A DNA stretch of 64,000 bases from Pseudobutyrivibrio ruminis DSM 9787 (GCF_900218035.1 NZ_OBMR01000003.1:276924-340923), one strand, 5' to 3'; shown: positions 30,542 through 40,316, numbered from the stretch's first letter. Made by a program: numbers and translations. Notes: a model not told the origin generated them from the letters alone.

Positions 30542-31292
30542 ACGCCGTAAAAACAGAAAAAGCCATGTACTGGCTATTATTGAGATTTTATTTTCGTTGA
30601 TATTACTGTTGGTGATACTTGGCGTTTTAGCCTATTTCTTATGTCCTTTAACTGATGTAGCAGTAGAAGGAACTGATTTGTACACTTCAGATCAGATTTC
30701 AGAATATATTTTAGATGACAAGTACTCAACTAATACGATATATGCATTTTTAAAAAACAAGCTGTTTCCAAAGGGAGACGCTGAGTTTATTGAGTCATTT
30801 GATGTAAAAATTACAGGAATGCATAGTATTACAATTGTTTGTAATGAAAAGCCAATCTTAGGCTACATTAGCGAAGAAGATGGCAATTATATATATTTCA
30901 ACTACGATGGTTCCATTACAGAAATCAGTGCAAGCTATATTGACCGAGGATATATGCAGGTAGAAGGTGTTACCTGCGAGAAACCAGAAGTAGGAATGAC
31001 ACTCCCTATCGGTGATGATCAAATAGGATATCTTACATCGCTGATAAAGATTCTTCAAAAAAATGATATTATGCCTAATGTGGTTTCATATGATGAAAAT
31101 AGCCACATTACGCTTAAATATGACACATACAATATTTCACTGGGAAGTAGTGTTTACCTGGAAGAGAAGATAGACCGCGCATTAAAGATTCTTCCACAAA
31201 TCGAAGGTTTGCAAGGTACACTACATCTTGAGAATTACTCAACCCAAAACACAGATATTGTATTCGAAAAAGATACTGAGGTGGTCGAATAA
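30534..31292 (+). CDS. ftsQ: FtsQ/DivIB-type division protein
   Basis: The 252-residue protein has a short basic cytoplasmic start (SRRRKNRKSH), one membrane segment (about residues 15-38) and an extracellular part starting with a POTRA-like domain (VAVEGTDLYTSDQISEYI) and a following beta domain with IVCNEKPILGYI. This is the DivIB/FtsQ layout. I chose the ATG at 30534; the in-frame GTG and ATG just upstream form part of the GAAGGTGATG ribosome site. It overlaps ftsW by eight bases, so translation is coupled. It should form a complex with FtsL and FtsB/DivIC. Confidence 0.85.
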   Translation: MSRRRKNRKSHVLAIIEILFSLILLLVILGVLAYFLCPLTDVAVEGTDLYTSDQISEYILDDKYSTNTIYAFLKNKLFPKGDAEFIESFDVKITGMHSITIVCNEKPILGYISEEDGNYIYFNYDGSITEISASYIDRGYMQVEGVTCEKPEVGMTLPIGDDQIGYLTSLIKILQKNDIMPNVVSYDENSHITLKYDTYNISLGSSVYLEEKIDRALKILPQIEGLQGTLHLENYSTQNTDIVFEKDTEVVE

Positions 31293-31316
31293 AATGCAAT
31301 TTTTGGTAAAAAACAG

Positions 31317-31345
31317 TTGCGAAATAAGGTGAAAAACTATAATAT
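31317..31345 (+). promoter_or_regulatory. Probable ftsZ promoter
   Basis: TTGCGA (31317-31322) and TAATAT (31340-31345) are 17 bases apart. The predicted leader of about 80 bases contains the hairpin ACCTC-CCTTC-GAGGT at 31395-31409. ftsZ can therefore be expressed separately from the MraZ-controlled promoter. Confidence 0.6.
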
Positions 31346-31431
31346 GTTATTAGTGTACAAGTATAGTATGCTTTTTTGGTATTAGAGATTTTCGACCTCC
31401 CTTCGAGGTTTAATAAAAGGAGGATATGGTT

Positions 31432-32667
31432 TTGATTAACATTACGACTGACGAGACAGGGGCTCCTGTCAGAATCATTGTTGTTGGTGTCGGCGGAGCT
31501 GGCAACAATGCAGTAAAGCGTATGGTTGAAGAGGGTATTGGGGGAGTTGAGTTCATTGGAATCAACACTGATAAGCAGGCACTTGATTTATGTAAAGCGC
31601 CTACTCTTTTAGCTATAGGTGAGAAGACTACAGGTGGAAAGGGTGCTGGTGCTAACCCAGAGGTTGGCATGCGTTCTGCAGAGGAGAGTGCAGAGGATAT
31701 TTCTGCAGCTATCAAGGGCGCAGATATGGTATTCGTTACTTGTGGTATGGGTGGCGGCACTGGTACAGGTGCAGCTCCAGTTGTTGCTAAAATTGCAAAG
31801 GAGCAGGGTATCCTTACTGTAGGTATCGTTACAAAGCCTTTCCAGTTTGAAGGAAAGCCACGTATGAACAATGCCTTAAATGGTATTGAGAGATTAAAAG
31901 AAAATGTTGATACACTTATCGTAATTCCTAACCAGAAGCTTGTTGAAATTACAAACAAGAGCATGGGAATCGGTGAGAGCTTCCGTATTGCAGATCAGGT
32001 ACTTCACCAGTCTGTACAGGGTATCACAGATCTTATCACAAAGAATTCGCTTATTAACCTTGACTTCGCTGATGTTCAGACAGTTATGAAGGACAAGGGT
32101 CTTGCACATATTGGTATCGGTTCAGCTAAGGGTGACGAAAAAGCTCTTGAGGCTGTTAAGCAGGCTGTTGCTTCACCTCTTCTTGAGACAAGCATTCAGG
32201 GTGCTACTGATGTCATCGTCAACATCTGTGGTGATGTTGGACTTAACGACACATCAGAGGCTACATCTTATGTTCAGGATATGACTGGTGCTGACGCTAA
32301 CATCATCCTCGGTGTTACAGAAGATGACACAATGGACGATGAAGTTACAGTTACAGTTATCGCTACTGGACTTGGCGAGCCAAACACAGCTACAACAGGC
32401 GCATTCCGCAGCTCAACAGGTATGGTTTATGGCTCACAGCCTAGACAGTCAAGCGCTGACTTACTTGCAGGCATGAGAGGAGCAGCTGCTCCAGCTAGCC
32501 AGTCAGGTGTTACAAATACACCTCCTGTAGTTAACAGACCTGTTACACCTACACCTGTTGCTACAACTCCAATTCAGCGTCCAACAGCTCCAACTGTACC
32601 TACAGAGAGCACTGTACCTGAATTAAACATCAAAATGCCAGACTTCATGAATTCAATCAAAAAATAA
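31432..32667 (+). CDS. ftsZ: Cell division protein FtsZ
   Basis: FtsZ is the tubulin-like GTPase that forms the division ring. The 411-residue protein has an N-terminal nucleotide-binding domain with [14 protein letters not shown] and the tubulin signature [18 protein letters not shown], then the GTPase-activating domain with [11 protein letters not shown], an unstructured Pro/Thr-rich linker (about 320-395) and a C-terminal peptide [14 protein letters not shown] for partner binding. I favour a TTG start at 31432, 8 bases after GGAGG; the ATG at 31426 is only 2 bases from it. It ends the dcw cluster with a strong terminator. Confidence 0.95.
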   Translation: MINITTDETGAPVRIIVVGVGGAGNNAVKRMVEEGIGGVEFIGINTDKQALDLCKAPTLLAIGEKTTGGKGAGANPEVGMRSAEESAEDISAAIKGADMVFVTCGMGGGTGTGAAPVVAKIAKEQGILTVGIVTKPFQFEGKPRMNNALNGIERLKENVDTLIVIPNQKLVEITNKSMGIGESFRIADQVLHQSVQGITDLITKNSLINLDFADVQTVMKDKGLAHIGIGSAKGDEKALEAVKQAVASPLLETSIQGATDVIVNICGDVGLNDTSEATSYVQDMTGADANIILGVTEDDTMDDEVTVTVIATGLGEPNTATTGAFRSSTGMVYGSQPRQSSADLLAGMRGAAAPASQSGVTNTPPVVNRPVTPTPVATTPIQRPTAPTVPTESTVPELNIKMPDFMNSIKK

Positions 32668-32681
32668 TAATCAAACCTTAC

Positions 32682-32710
32682 AGGCACTGCATTACGCAGT
32701 GCCTTTTTTA
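32682..32710 (+). terminator. Rho-independent terminator after ftsZ
   Basis: AGGCACTGC (32682-32690) pairs perfectly with GCAGTGCCT (32696-32704) across ATTAC, followed by a T-run. Confidence 0.88.
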
Positions 32711-32727
32711 TTACCCGTACGCCCCAA

Positions 32728-33403
32728 GTCAACCCCAACCAGGTCTACATTCCATCCCTCCATAGCCTAATCATTCTAGTGACTTCCTACTTTATGTAGT
32801 AACCGAGCGCCCTTACTTATTTACTTGCATCGTCTGCGGATTATGTTTTTCTAAGCATCACGTGTCGCATTTTTTATGGTGCGTGTTCTTTAAATTCTTT
32901 GCACTTCTAACACCACAGTAGGTAGAATGGGCAGACACACACTATTTATAAGTATTAATCTCCGCAACAAGCTTAGGAATAATTGCCGCGACATTTGTAG
33001 TGAGCCTAGAAAAATAGAAGCAGGTTTTGTTAAGTTTATATACGGGTTGCCATGGACGGCAACCCGAGCCTGATAGTGAAATGGACTGAACTTGAAGGCG
33101 GTATATAAAATTACAAAACCTGCTTCGTTATTTTCCTTGGCAAACGGAGTATGAGCGCAATTATCCTAAGCCTTGTGCGGAGATTAATATGTAGACTTTA
33201 TGTGTCTGCCCTCTACCTACAGTGGCTTCGAAGTGCAAAACCAATTAAAGGACACGCACTTAATGCTCCCTTGTGATGCTAAGAAAAACTATAATCCTTG
33301 CGCTGTCGGCGTAAATAAGTAAGTGCGCTCGGTTACATAAAGTAGGAGGTCATATACCTATATTGCTATGGAGGGATGGAAATTTTTTGTGAAAGGGGTT
33401 GAC
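32728..33403 (-). repeat. Giant imperfect hairpin element E2 (about 676 bp)
   Basis: Outermost GTCAACCCC (32728-32736) pairs with GGGGTTGAC (33395-33403); after an unpaired stretch the arms run from TCCATCCCTCCATAGC (32751-32766) and its complement (33365-33380) inward, with mismatches, to 33042/33101. Internal paired blocks include CTACTTTATGTA, ACTTACTTATTTAC-like, TTTTTCTAAGCATCAC, GTAGGTAGA..GGGCAGACACA, TATTAATCTCCGCA and GCAGGTTTTGT. The apex has the 9-bp hairpin CGGGTTGCC-ATGGAC-GGCAACCCG (33043-33066) plus a 34-nt single-stranded stretch. In reverse complement this apex matches E1 in order, so I orient it on the minus strand. No protein gene is credible. It lies between the ftsZ terminator and the padR promoter, sharing its outermost bases with the -35 box. 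Confidence 0.85.
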
Positions 33404-33486
33404 ATACTTCGACAGTCGTAGTATATTTACTACATCAAACGTACTACGACAGACGTAGTACGGCAGACATAGTACGATAGACGTAG
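33399..33486 (+). promoter_or_regulatory. padR promoter with tandem 14-bp operator repeats
   Basis: TTGACA (33399-33404) and TATATT (33422-33427) are 17 bases apart. Three contiguous 14-bp repeats of the form TACGRYAGACRTAG occupy 33445-33486, running into the ribosome site, and a fourth degenerate copy (33408-33421) fills the promoter spacer and contains the dyad CGACAGTCG. Such repeats upstream of padR are expected for autorepression. Confidence 0.75.
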
Positions 33487-33495
33487 GAGGATTAT

Positions 33496-33834
33496 ATGGG
33501 TGAAATAAGTAGTGATGTAATTAGAGGCTACAATGACACCATGATACTTTCCATTCTTATGAAGGAGCCTTCTTATGGTTATGAGATTTCTAAGCAGATA
33601 AAGAGTATTTCGGAAGAGAAATATGTTATTAAAGAAACGACTCTGTATTCGGCTTTTACCAGAATGGAAAAGAATGGTTTTATCGAATCATTTGTGGCTG
33701 ATCCAGATCCTGAAGGGAATGGAAAGAAAAGGACCTATTATAGAATCACGGATAAAGGTAAAGAGTATTACATTGATAAATGTGATGAGTGGGAGCTTAC
33801 AAAAGAAGTAGTTGAAAAGTTTATTTCAAAATAG
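33496..33834 (+). CDS. PadR family transcriptional regulator
   Basis: This 112-residue winged-helix repressor has the PadR layout: DTMILSILMKEPSYGYEISKQIKSIS near the N-terminus, the recognition helix region KETTLYSAFTRMEKNGFIES near residue 50, and the wing KKRTYYRITDKGKEYY near 80. GTAGGAGG precedes the ATG. It sits directly behind a promoter packed with 14-bp repeats that are probably its operators. It heads an operon with a HAAS/DUF1700-like membrane protein and a DUF4097 protein, a common three-gene cassette in Firmicutes linked to envelope stress or antimicrobial response. Confidence 0.88.
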   Translation: MGEISSDVIRGYNDTMILSILMKEPSYGYEISKQIKSISEEKYVIKETTLYSAFTRMEKNGFIESFVADPDPEGNGKKRTYYRITDKGKEYYIDKCDEWELTKEVVEKFISK

Positions 33835-33844
33835 GAGAGAAGAT

Positions 33845-34810
33845 ATGGAAACAATTAAGAGCTATTTAGATGCAATGTTTAGTAGTATGCCAAATACTCC
33901 TGAGGTTAAGAAAGCAAAGGCTGAGCTTTTTTCAATGATGGAGGATAAGTATAACGAGCTTATTGCAGAGGGTGTTAGTGAGAATACTGCTGTTGGTACA
34001 GTAATCTCAGAGTTTGGTAATCTTGATGAGTTGGCTGAGGATTTAGGGCTTACTAAAGAGGTTGAGGAAGTTCACGAGAGAGAGCAGCAGCCTAAGAGAT
34101 TTGTTTCAATGGATGAGGCTATTGAGTTTATTAAGGCTGAGAAAAAGAGAGCTCTTCTTGTTGCAACAGGTGTTTTGCTTTGTATCACATGCGTTTGCTG
34201 GCCAATAGTTTCAGATTCAGTTTTTGGTTTTATGGATATGGAGAATTATGCCGTAGCTATGATGTTTGTATGGATTGCAGTTGGCGTGGGATTGTTCATT
34301 TATAGTAGTTTTGTTAGTTCTGATTTCGCTTTTCTTAGAAAAGAGCCATGCCAGATGGACATGGCCACAACAGATTTGATTAAGGAAAAGAAAGCTGAGT
34401 TTAAGCCTATTACAGCAGCTGCAATAACACTCGGATGTGCTTTGTGCATATGCGCTGTTGTGCCGGTTATTATTTTTGATTTCGATATATTTGCATACTT
34501 CATATTTATCATGGTTGGTATAGGTGTATGGTTGTTTGTATATTCTGGAATTATTAATGGTAGCTTTGATACTTTGTTGGATGCAGGCAATGTTGTTCGC
34601 AAAGACAGAAATTCAAATGGAAATGAGGAAGATGTGGAATATGTAAGCAAAGGTGCAAAGATTCTTATGGAATCATATTGGTCAATAGTTACATGCTTAT
34701 ATCTTATTATCAGTTTCACAACTTTTAATTGGGGTTCTACATGGATAATTTGGGTTATAGCAGCAATTGCTCATAAAGTATTTAAGATAGCACTTGTAAA
34801 GGAGGATTAA
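33845..34810 (+). CDS. HAAS/DUF1700-like signalling membrane protein
   Basis: The 321-residue protein starts with a helical domain of about 85 residues (IKSYLDAMFSSMPNTPEVKKAKAEL, then EGVSENTAVGTVISEFGNLDELAEDLGL), which fits the HAAS/DUF1700 domain that usually accompanies PadR regulators. A charged linker and six membrane segments follow (about residues 102-122, 136-158, 193-215, 219-240, 275-290 and 295-312). I chose the ATG at 33845, after AGGAGAGA; a longer frame from 33812 overlaps padR. The mechanism by which such proteins act with PadR is not settled. Confidence 0.7.
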   Translation: METIKSYLDAMFSSMPNTPEVKKAKAELFSMMEDKYNELIAEGVSENTAVGTVISEFGNLDELAEDLGLTKEVEEVHEREQQPKRFVSMDEAIEFIKAEKKRALLVATGVLLCITCVCWPIVSDSVFGFMDMENYAVAMMFVWIAVGVGLFIYSSFVSSDFAFLRKEPCQMDMATTDLIKEKKAEFKPITAAAITLGCALCICAVVPVIIFDFDIFAYFIFIMVGIGVWLFVYSGIINGSFDTLLDAGNVVRKDRNSNGNEEDVEYVSKGAKILMESYWSIVTCLYLIISFTTFNWGSTWIIWVIAAIAHKVFKIALVKED

Positions 34811-34813
34811 GAA

Positions 34814-35569
34814 ATGACTACAAAGAAATTTCAGTTAATAATATGGATTTTTACTCTGATTATTGTTGTTGGCTCTTGCATTATTCGATTTGCTCCTTTT
34901 TCAAGTGGTCGTAGTGAAGAGTCAGAATATGATTTTTCTAAATACAGTGTAGCAACTGTAAAAGTGGATGCAGATGCCGCAGATTTATATATTGAATATG
35001 GTGATGAGTTTAAGGTAAATACAAACTATCAAAAGAATGTTGAACCAAAGGTTACATTGGAAGACGAATGTTTAACAATCGAGCAGAAATATTCTGTTAA
35101 CGTAAGAAATCTGAAAGATTGCTACATCAAAATTACTTTACCTAAGGGTACAGTGATTGACACAGCTGATATTACTGCTAGCGCAGGAGATATTGATATT
35201 GACGGAGTTAACTTCGATACATTGAAGATTGATGCTGATGCTGGGGATATCGATATCAATGAGGTTACTGCAAATGACTTTGTTATAGAAGCAGATGCAG
35301 GTGATATAGATGTTAGTAAATCTGTTTTTGACACAGTAAAGGTAACCACAGATGCAGGGGCTGTAGAAATGGAAGATGTTACTGCAACAAATGGCACATT
35401 TGATGCCGATATGGGAAGCATTGATATTGACGGAGATTTTGAAAAGATTACAGCTAGCTGTGAGATGGGAGACATTGATATTACAGTTCCTGATGCAAAT
35501 AAAGTAGATTTTGATTTAGATTGTGAGCTTGGTAGCATCAAAGTAAATGGATCTAGATGGAAAAATTAG
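34814..35569 (+). CDS. DUF4097 family beta-helix membrane protein
   Basis: The 251-residue product has an N-terminal membrane anchor (about residues 7-27) and an extracellular part made of repeated strands with the pattern (S/A)AGDIDIxxV, seen at about 121, 141, 161 and 182 and again later as MGSIDIDGD and MGDIDIT. This is the hallmark of DUF4097/DUF4098 adhesin-like proteins that follow PadR-HAAS pairs. AAAGGAGG precedes the ATG, three bases after the previous stop. It closes the cassette; the next promoter belongs to the trp leader. Function unknown. Confidence 0.78.
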   Translation: MTTKKFQLIIWIFTLIIVVGSCIIRFAPFSSGRSEESEYDFSKYSVATVKVDADAADLYIEYGDEFKVNTNYQKNVEPKVTLEDECLTIEQKYSVNVRNLKDCYIKITLPKGTVIDTADITASAGDIDIDGVNFDTLKIDADAGDIDINEVTANDFVIEADAGDIDVSKSVFDTVKVTTDAGAVEMEDVTATNGTFDADMGSIDIDGDFEKITASCEMGDIDITVPDANKVDFDLDCELGSIKVNGSRWKN

Positions 35570-35572
35570 TTG

Positions 35573-35900
35573 TTGACAACAGAATTGCAGAATGGTAGTA
35601 TTACTTCAACACAATAAAGTAATAAACCGATGAGGGGGAGGAGTACCTCTTTGTGATTCATAGGAGAGAGCCGCGATGGTGGGATGCGGTATGATAGCAA
35701 TTTGGGAATGGACTCCTGAGGGCGTGAGGAAATGACTTTGGTCAGAGTATTGCACGACGTAAGGCATACGTTAGTTGCCAGGGATATGATGGTATCCTGT
35801 TAAGCGCATAGGATTATCCTATGAATTCAAGGTGGCACCGCGGAAAAGAATTTTCGTCCTTGATGGAAACTATTAATGGTTTCTGTCAGGGACTTTTTTT
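35573..35900 (+). promoter_or_regulatory. Tryptophan T-box leader and promoter of the trp operon
   Basis: A promoter TTGACA (35573-35578) / 17 bases / TAGTAT (35596-35601) starts the leader. Stem I spans about 35630-35720; a TGG (Trp) specifier is visible at 35709-35711 in GAATGGAC, followed by the usual purine. The invariant T-box AAGGTGGCACCGCGG lies near 35829-35843. The antiterminator helix TCAAGG/CCTTGA competes with a terminator formed by GTCCTTGATGGAAAC (35856-35870) and GGTTTCTGTCAGGGAC (35878-35893) plus seven T. Uncharged tRNA-Trp should permit readthrough into trpD. Confidence 0.93.
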
Positions 35901-35939
35901 ATTTCCCAAGTTTCTGACAGAAGGGAAGGAGATTACGAG

Positions 35940-37007
35940 ATGATTAAAGAAGCGATTGAGAAAATTGTTAACAAGGGGGACCTTACATACGAGGAAGCCT
36001 ACACTGTAATGAATGAGATTATGAATGGTGAAAGCTCACCAACACAGAACGCAGCATTTTTGGCAGCCCTTTCTACAAAAAGTGCAAGAGCGGAGACAAC
36101 TGATGAAATTGCTGGTTGTGCTGCTGCTATGAGAGAGCATGCTACAAAGGTTGAAACAGGAATGGAAGTATTTGAAATCGTTGGAACAGGTGGAGACAAT
36201 GCACATAGCTTCAACATTTCAACAACATCAGCACTAGTGGCAGCGGCCGGTGGAATGAAGGTAGCAAAGCATGGAAACAGAGCGGCCTCTTCACTATGTG
36301 GTACAGCTGATTGCTTGGAAGCATTGGGAGTTAACATTAGCCAGGACCCAGAAAAGTGCGTAGAACTTCTTAAGGAAGTAGGCATGTGTTTCTTCTTTGC
36401 TCAGAAGTATCACACATCAATGAAATACGTAGGGGCAATTAGAAAAGAGCTTGGATTTAGAACAGTATTTAATATCCTGGGACCTCTTACAAATCCAGCT
36501 GTTCCAACAATGCAGTTGCTTGGAGTTTACGACGAATATTTAGTTGAGCCACTTGCGCAGGTACTTATCAACCTTGGAGTTAAGCGTGGCATGGTAGTTT
36601 ATGGTCAGGACAAACTTGATGAGATTTCTTTAAGCAGTCCAACAAAGATTTGTGAGATTAGAGATGGATGGTATAAAACTTACATCATTGAGCCAGAGGA
36701 TTTTGGATTTGAAAAATGCGCTAAAGAAGATTTGAGGGGTGGTACTCCAGAAGAAAATGCAAAGATTACAAGGGACATTCTAAATGGAGTAAAGGGACAT
36801 AAAAGAAATGCAGTTCTTCTTAATGCAGGAGCAGCTCTTTACATCGGTGGAAAAGCTGAATGCTTTAAAGCTGGAGTAGAGCTTGCAGGAGAAATAATTG
36901 ATTCTGGAAAAGCACTTGAGACATTGGAGAAATTCATACTATTAAGCAACAAGATTGCAGAGGACAATAGCGATGAACATACTGGAGCAGTTAGCGGAGC
37001 ATGCTAG
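35940..37007 (+). CDS. trpD: Anthranilate phosphoribosyltransferase
   Basis: TrpD joins anthranilate and PRPP. The 355-residue protein has the glycosyltransferase family 3 helical N-terminal region ([33 protein letters not shown]) and the PRPP loop [17 protein letters not shown] near residue 78, with [22 protein letters not shown] near 108 and [23 protein letters not shown] near 162. GGAG lies upstream of the ATG. It is the first gene after the T-box, which is unusual, since trpE normally leads. It overlaps trpC by 35 bases. Confidence 0.95.
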   Translation: MIKEAIEKIVNKGDLTYEEAYTVMNEIMNGESSPTQNAAFLAALSTKSARAETTDEIAGCAAAMREHATKVETGMEVFEIVGTGGDNAHSFNISTTSALVAAAGGMKVAKHGNRAASSLCGTADCLEALGVNISQDPEKCVELLKEVGMCFFFAQKYHTSMKYVGAIRKELGFRTVFNILGPLTNPAVPTMQLLGVYDEYLVEPLAQVLINLGVKRGMVVYGQDKLDEISLSSPTKICEIRDGWYKTYIIEPEDFGFEKCAKEDLRGGTPEENAKITRDILNGVKGHKRNAVLLNAGAALYIGGKAECFKAGVELAGEIIDSGKALETLEKFILLSNKIAEDNSDEHTGAVSGAC

Positions 37008-37767
37008 GTTTCGTGTTGAAGAAAATAAAAAGAATAAGTCACTTGAAGAAATAAAAGCAGAAGCATTAACTCTTCCAAAGGGAGCGTTTGAATTTGAAAA
37101 AGCATTGGCAATGCCAGGTATGAGCTTCATTTGTGAGTGCAAAAAGGCATCCCCTTCAAAGGGAATCATAGCTGAGAAATTCGACTATTTGGATATAGCC
37201 AGGGCATATGAAGAAGCAGGAGCTGATTGCATATCTGTTTTGACTGAACCAAAGTGGTTTTTGGGAAGTGACAAGTATCTAGAGGATATCGCAAATGCGG
37301 TTTCAATTCCGATTATAAGAAAAGATTTCACTGTAGATGAGTACATGATATACGAGGCAAAGGTATTAGGTGCTAGCGCTGTACTTCTAATCTGTAGCAT
37401 CCTGACAGAAGAGCAAATCAAAGATTATATTCGTATATGCGATAGTCTTGGAATCAGTGCTTTGGTGGAGGCCCATGATGATGCGGAAGTAAAGATGGCA
37501 GCGAGTGCAGGGGCTAGAATAATAGGTGTAAACAACAGAAATCTTAAGGATTTTTCAGTAGATACGGGAAATAGCAGGAGATTAAAAGCACTTGTAGATG
37601 ACAAGGTGATATTTGTATCAGAGAGTGGAATTAAAACAGCAGAGGATATATTCCAACTTAAAGAAGCAGGTGTTGATGCAGTTTTAATTGGTGAAACACT
37701 TATGAAAGCAACTGACAAGAAGGGAAAGCTTAAAGAATTAAGAGGTGATGAAGATGACAACAATTAA
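36973..37767 (+). CDS. trpC: Indole-3-glycerol phosphate synthase
   Basis: TrpC closes the indole ring. I chose the ATG at 36973 (264 residues, [20 protein letters not shown]), which is within the end of trpD; a frame from 36955 adds six unlikely residues. The TIM-barrel motifs are clear: [13 protein letters not shown] with the catalytic lysine near residue 55, [27 protein letters not shown] near 114, [18 protein letters not shown] near 180 and FVSESGIKT near 215. The overlap with trpD and the 14-base overlap with the next gene indicate coupled translation. Confidence 0.95.
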   Translation: MNILEQLAEHARFRVEENKKNKSLEEIKAEALTLPKGAFEFEKALAMPGMSFICECKKASPSKGIIAEKFDYLDIARAYEEAGADCISVLTEPKWFLGSDKYLEDIANAVSIPIIRKDFTVDEYMIYEAKVLGASAVLLICSILTEEQIKDYIRICDSLGISALVEAHDDAEVKMAASAGARIIGVNNRNLKDFSVDTGNSRRLKALVDDKVIFVSESGIKTAEDIFQLKEAGVDAVLIGETLMKATDKKGKLKELRGDEDDNN

Positions 37768-39547
37768 ACTATGTGGTCTTACAAGAGAAGAAGATATCAT
37801 AAAGGCAAATGAGCTTAAGCCTGAGTATGTTGGATTTGTTTTTTGTGAGAAAAGCAAAAGAAACGTTAGTCGAAAGCAGGCAAAAAAGTTAAAGAGTATG
37901 TTAAATCCTGAAATAAAAGCTGTAGGTGTATTTGTTGATGCACCAGAGCAGGAAGTTGAAAGCTTATTTGAGGAAAACATAATTGATGTGGCTCAGCTTC
38001 ATGGAAATGAGGATGAAGACTACATTAAATCACTTATGGATAACAATATTCCTGTTATCAAAACTTTCAAGGTTACATCTGCAGAGGAGCTTATAAAGGC
38101 AGAAAAGTCCAGCGCAGACATGATTATGTTTGATGCAGGAAATGGAGAGGGTAATCGAATCAAGGATTTAAATCTTCTCACCTATATAGATAGACCTTTT
38201 ATTCTTGCAGGTGGATTAAACCAGGAGAACGTTGCTGAAGCAATTGATACTGTAAAACCATATGGCGTTGATGTTAGCTCTGGTATTGAGACAGATCATC
38301 TTAAAGATGGATACAAAATGGATCAATTCGTAAAAGCGGTAAGAGAGGATGTAGTTCCAGCAAAGAGCAAAGGTAGATTTGGTGTTCACGGTGGCCAGTA
38401 TATTCCAGAGACTCTTATGAATGCGGTTATGGAGCTTGAGGAAGCTTACAATCACTACAAGGATGATCCAGAGTTTAACAGAGAGTTGAAGGAGCTTCTT
38501 GATGAGTATGCGGGAAGACCAAGCCTTTTATACTACGCAAAGAAGATGACTGAAGACCTAGGCGGAGCCAAAATCTATCTTAAGCGTGAGGATCTAAATC
38601 ATACTGGAAGCCACAAAATTAACAATGTATTGGGACAGGCTCTTCTTGCTAAAAAGATGGGCAAGACAAGACTCATTGCAGAAACAGGAGCTGGACAGCA
38701 TGGTGTGGCAACCGCCACAGCTGCGGCACTTCTTGGAATGGAGTGCGTTGTATTTATGGGCAAGGAAGATACTGAGCGTCAGGCACTTAATGTATATAGA
38801 ATGAGACTTCTTGGAGCAGAAGTTATCCCTGTAACAAGCGGTACTGCCACATTGAAGGATGCAGTTTCAGAGGCCATGAGAGAATGGACAACACGTATTG
38901 ATGATACTCATTATTGTCTTGGTTCAGTAATGGGACCTCATCCATTTCCTACAATTGTTAGAGATTTCCAGGCAGTTATTTCCAGGGAAAGCAGAGCTCA
39001 GATTCTTGAGAAAGAGGGAAGACTTCCAGATGCTGTTATTGCTTGCGTAGGTGGTGGAAGCAATGCTATTGGAAGCTTTTATCACTATATCAATGACAAG
39101 GACGTGGAGTTGATAGGCTGTGAGGCAGCAGGTAGAGGAATAGATACATTTGAAACAGCTGCAACAGTAAATACAGGAAAAGTTGGTATTTTCCATGGTA
39201 TGAAATCATATTTCTGCCAGGATGAATATGGTCAGATTGCTCCTGTATATTCTATTTCTGCAGGCCTTGATTATCCTGGTGTTGGTCCAGAGCATGCTTA
39301 TCTGCACGATATTGGACGTGCAAAATATGTACCAGTTACTGATGATGAGGCTGTTGATGCTTTCGAGTATATTGCAAAGACAGAGGGAATAATTGCTGCT
39401 ATAGAGTCAAGTCACGCTATCGCATATGCGAAGAAGCTTGCTCCAACAATGAGAAAAGACCAGATTATTATAGTTACCGTTTCAGGTAGAGGTGATAAGG
39501 ATTGCGCAGCAATCGCACGTTACAGAGGGGAGGATATCCATGAGTAA
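37754..39547 (+). CDS. Fused phosphoribosylanthranilate isomerase and tryptophan synthase beta chain
   Basis: One uninterrupted frame of 598 residues carries two enzymes. Residues 1-200 are TrpF, with [53 protein letters not shown] and GVDVSSGIE. From about residue 205 ([24 protein letters not shown]) the rest is TrpB, with the PLP lysine in [13 protein letters not shown], then [20 protein letters not shown] and the phosphate loop [13 protein letters not shown]. The junction [14 protein letters not shown] is short. GTG, ATG and ATG lie in tandem; I chose the third (37754), 7 bases after AGAGGTG. The TrpB half should still bind TrpA, encoded next. Confidence 0.95.
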   Translation: MTTIKLCGLTREEDIIKANELKPEYVGFVFCEKSKRNVSRKQAKKLKSMLNPEIKAVGVFVDAPEQEVESLFEENIIDVAQLHGNEDEDYIKSLMDNNIPVIKTFKVTSAEELIKAEKSSADMIMFDAGNGEGNRIKDLNLLTYIDRPFILAGGLNQENVAEAIDTVKPYGVDVSSGIETDHLKDGYKMDQFVKAVREDVVPAKSKGRFGVHGGQYIPETLMNAVMELEEAYNHYKDDPEFNRELKELLDEYAGRPSLLYYAKKMTEDLGGAKIYLKREDLNHTGSHKINNVLGQALLAKKMGKTRLIAETGAGQHGVATATAAALLGMECVVFMGKEDTERQALNVYRMRLLGAEVIPVTSGTATLKDAVSEAMREWTTRIDDTHYCLGSVMGPHPFPTIVRDFQAVISRESRAQILEKEGRLPDAVIACVGGGSNAIGSFYHYINDKDVELIGCEAAGRGIDTFETAATVNTGKVGIFHGMKSYFCQDEYGQIAPVYSISAGLDYPGVGPEHAYLHDIGRAKYVPVTDDEAVDAFEYIAKTEGIIAAIESSHAIAYAKKLAPTMRKDQIIIVTVSGRGDKDCAAIARYRGEDIHE

Positions 39548-40316
39548 GATTTCAGAAGCATTCAAAAACAAAAAAGCATTTATTCCATTCATTACATGTG
39601 GAGATCCTGATTTAGAGACAACAAAAGAAATAATCAAGGAGCTTGAGATAAACGGCGCAGACTTGATTGAACTTGGAATACCTTTTTCTGATCCAACTGC
39701 TGAAGGTCCTGTAATACAGGGTGCAAATATTAGAGCTTTGAAGAATAAAATCACAACAGATGATGTATTTGAAATGGTAAGAGAGGTCAGAAAGGAAGTG
39801 AAGATTCCGCTTTGCTTTATGACTTATGCAAATGTTGTTTTTTCTTATGGTTCAGACAGATTTTTTGGAAAGTGCCAGGAGGTTGGAATTGATGGCATCA
39901 TCCTTCCGGATGTTCCTTTCGAAGAGAAGGAAGAGTTTGAAGGAGTGGCATCTGAATATGGCGTAGACTTTATATCGATGGTTGCACCTACTTCTGAGGA
40001 TAGAATTGATATGATTACGAAAGAAGCAAAGGGATTTATCTATATTGTTTCCAGCCTTGGGGTGACAGGTACAAGAAGCGAGCTTAATGAAGGCATCAAA
40101 ACAGTAGTTGATAGAGTTAGAAAAAACACAGATGTACCTTGTGCGGTAGGATTTGGTATATCAACTCCAGAGCAGGCTGCCAAGATGGCTGATATATCGG
40201 ATGGAGCCATTGTTGGTTCTGCAATTGTTAGAGTTGTAGAGGAGTACGGTAAAGAGGCTCCAAAACATGTGGGAGAGTTTGTTAAGTCAATGAAGGAGGC
40301 ATATCATGCATCCTAG
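39540..40316 (+). CDS. trpA: Tryptophan synthase alpha chain
   Basis: TrpA cleaves indole-3-glycerol phosphate and channels indole to TrpB. I chose the ATG at 39540 (258 residues) after GGGGAGG; it overlaps the trpFB stop by eight bases. The motifs are [19 protein letters not shown] with the catalytic glutamate in [21 protein letters not shown] near residue 43, [14 protein letters not shown] near 122 with the catalytic aspartate region, and [15 protein letters not shown] near 170. One difference is TAEGPVIQ where many proteins have LADGPTIQ. It is followed by trpE with an 11-base overlap. Confidence 0.95.
   Translation: MSKISEAFKNKKAFIPFITCGDPDLETTKEIIKELEINGADLIELGIPFSDPTAEGPVIQGANIRALKNKITTDDVFEMVREVRKEVKIPLCFMTYANVVFSYGSDRFFGKCQEVGIDGIILPDVPFEEKEEFEGVASEYGVDFISMVAPTSEDRIDMITKEAKGFIYIVSSLGVTGTRSELNEGIKTVVDRVRKNTDVPCAVGFGISTPEQAAKMADISDGAIVGSAIVRVVEEYGKEAPKHVGEFVKSMKEAYHAS

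Noticed and set aside
32680..32710. tRNA or rRNA genes in the longer intergenic regions
   Set aside because: No cloverleaf, GGTTCGAATCC-type T-arm or rRNA sequence was seen anywhere in the window on either strand.
35573..35900. A riboswitch other than a T-box upstream of trpD
   Set aside because: The AAGGTGGCACCGCGG box, TGG specifier and competing terminator identify a Trp T-box.
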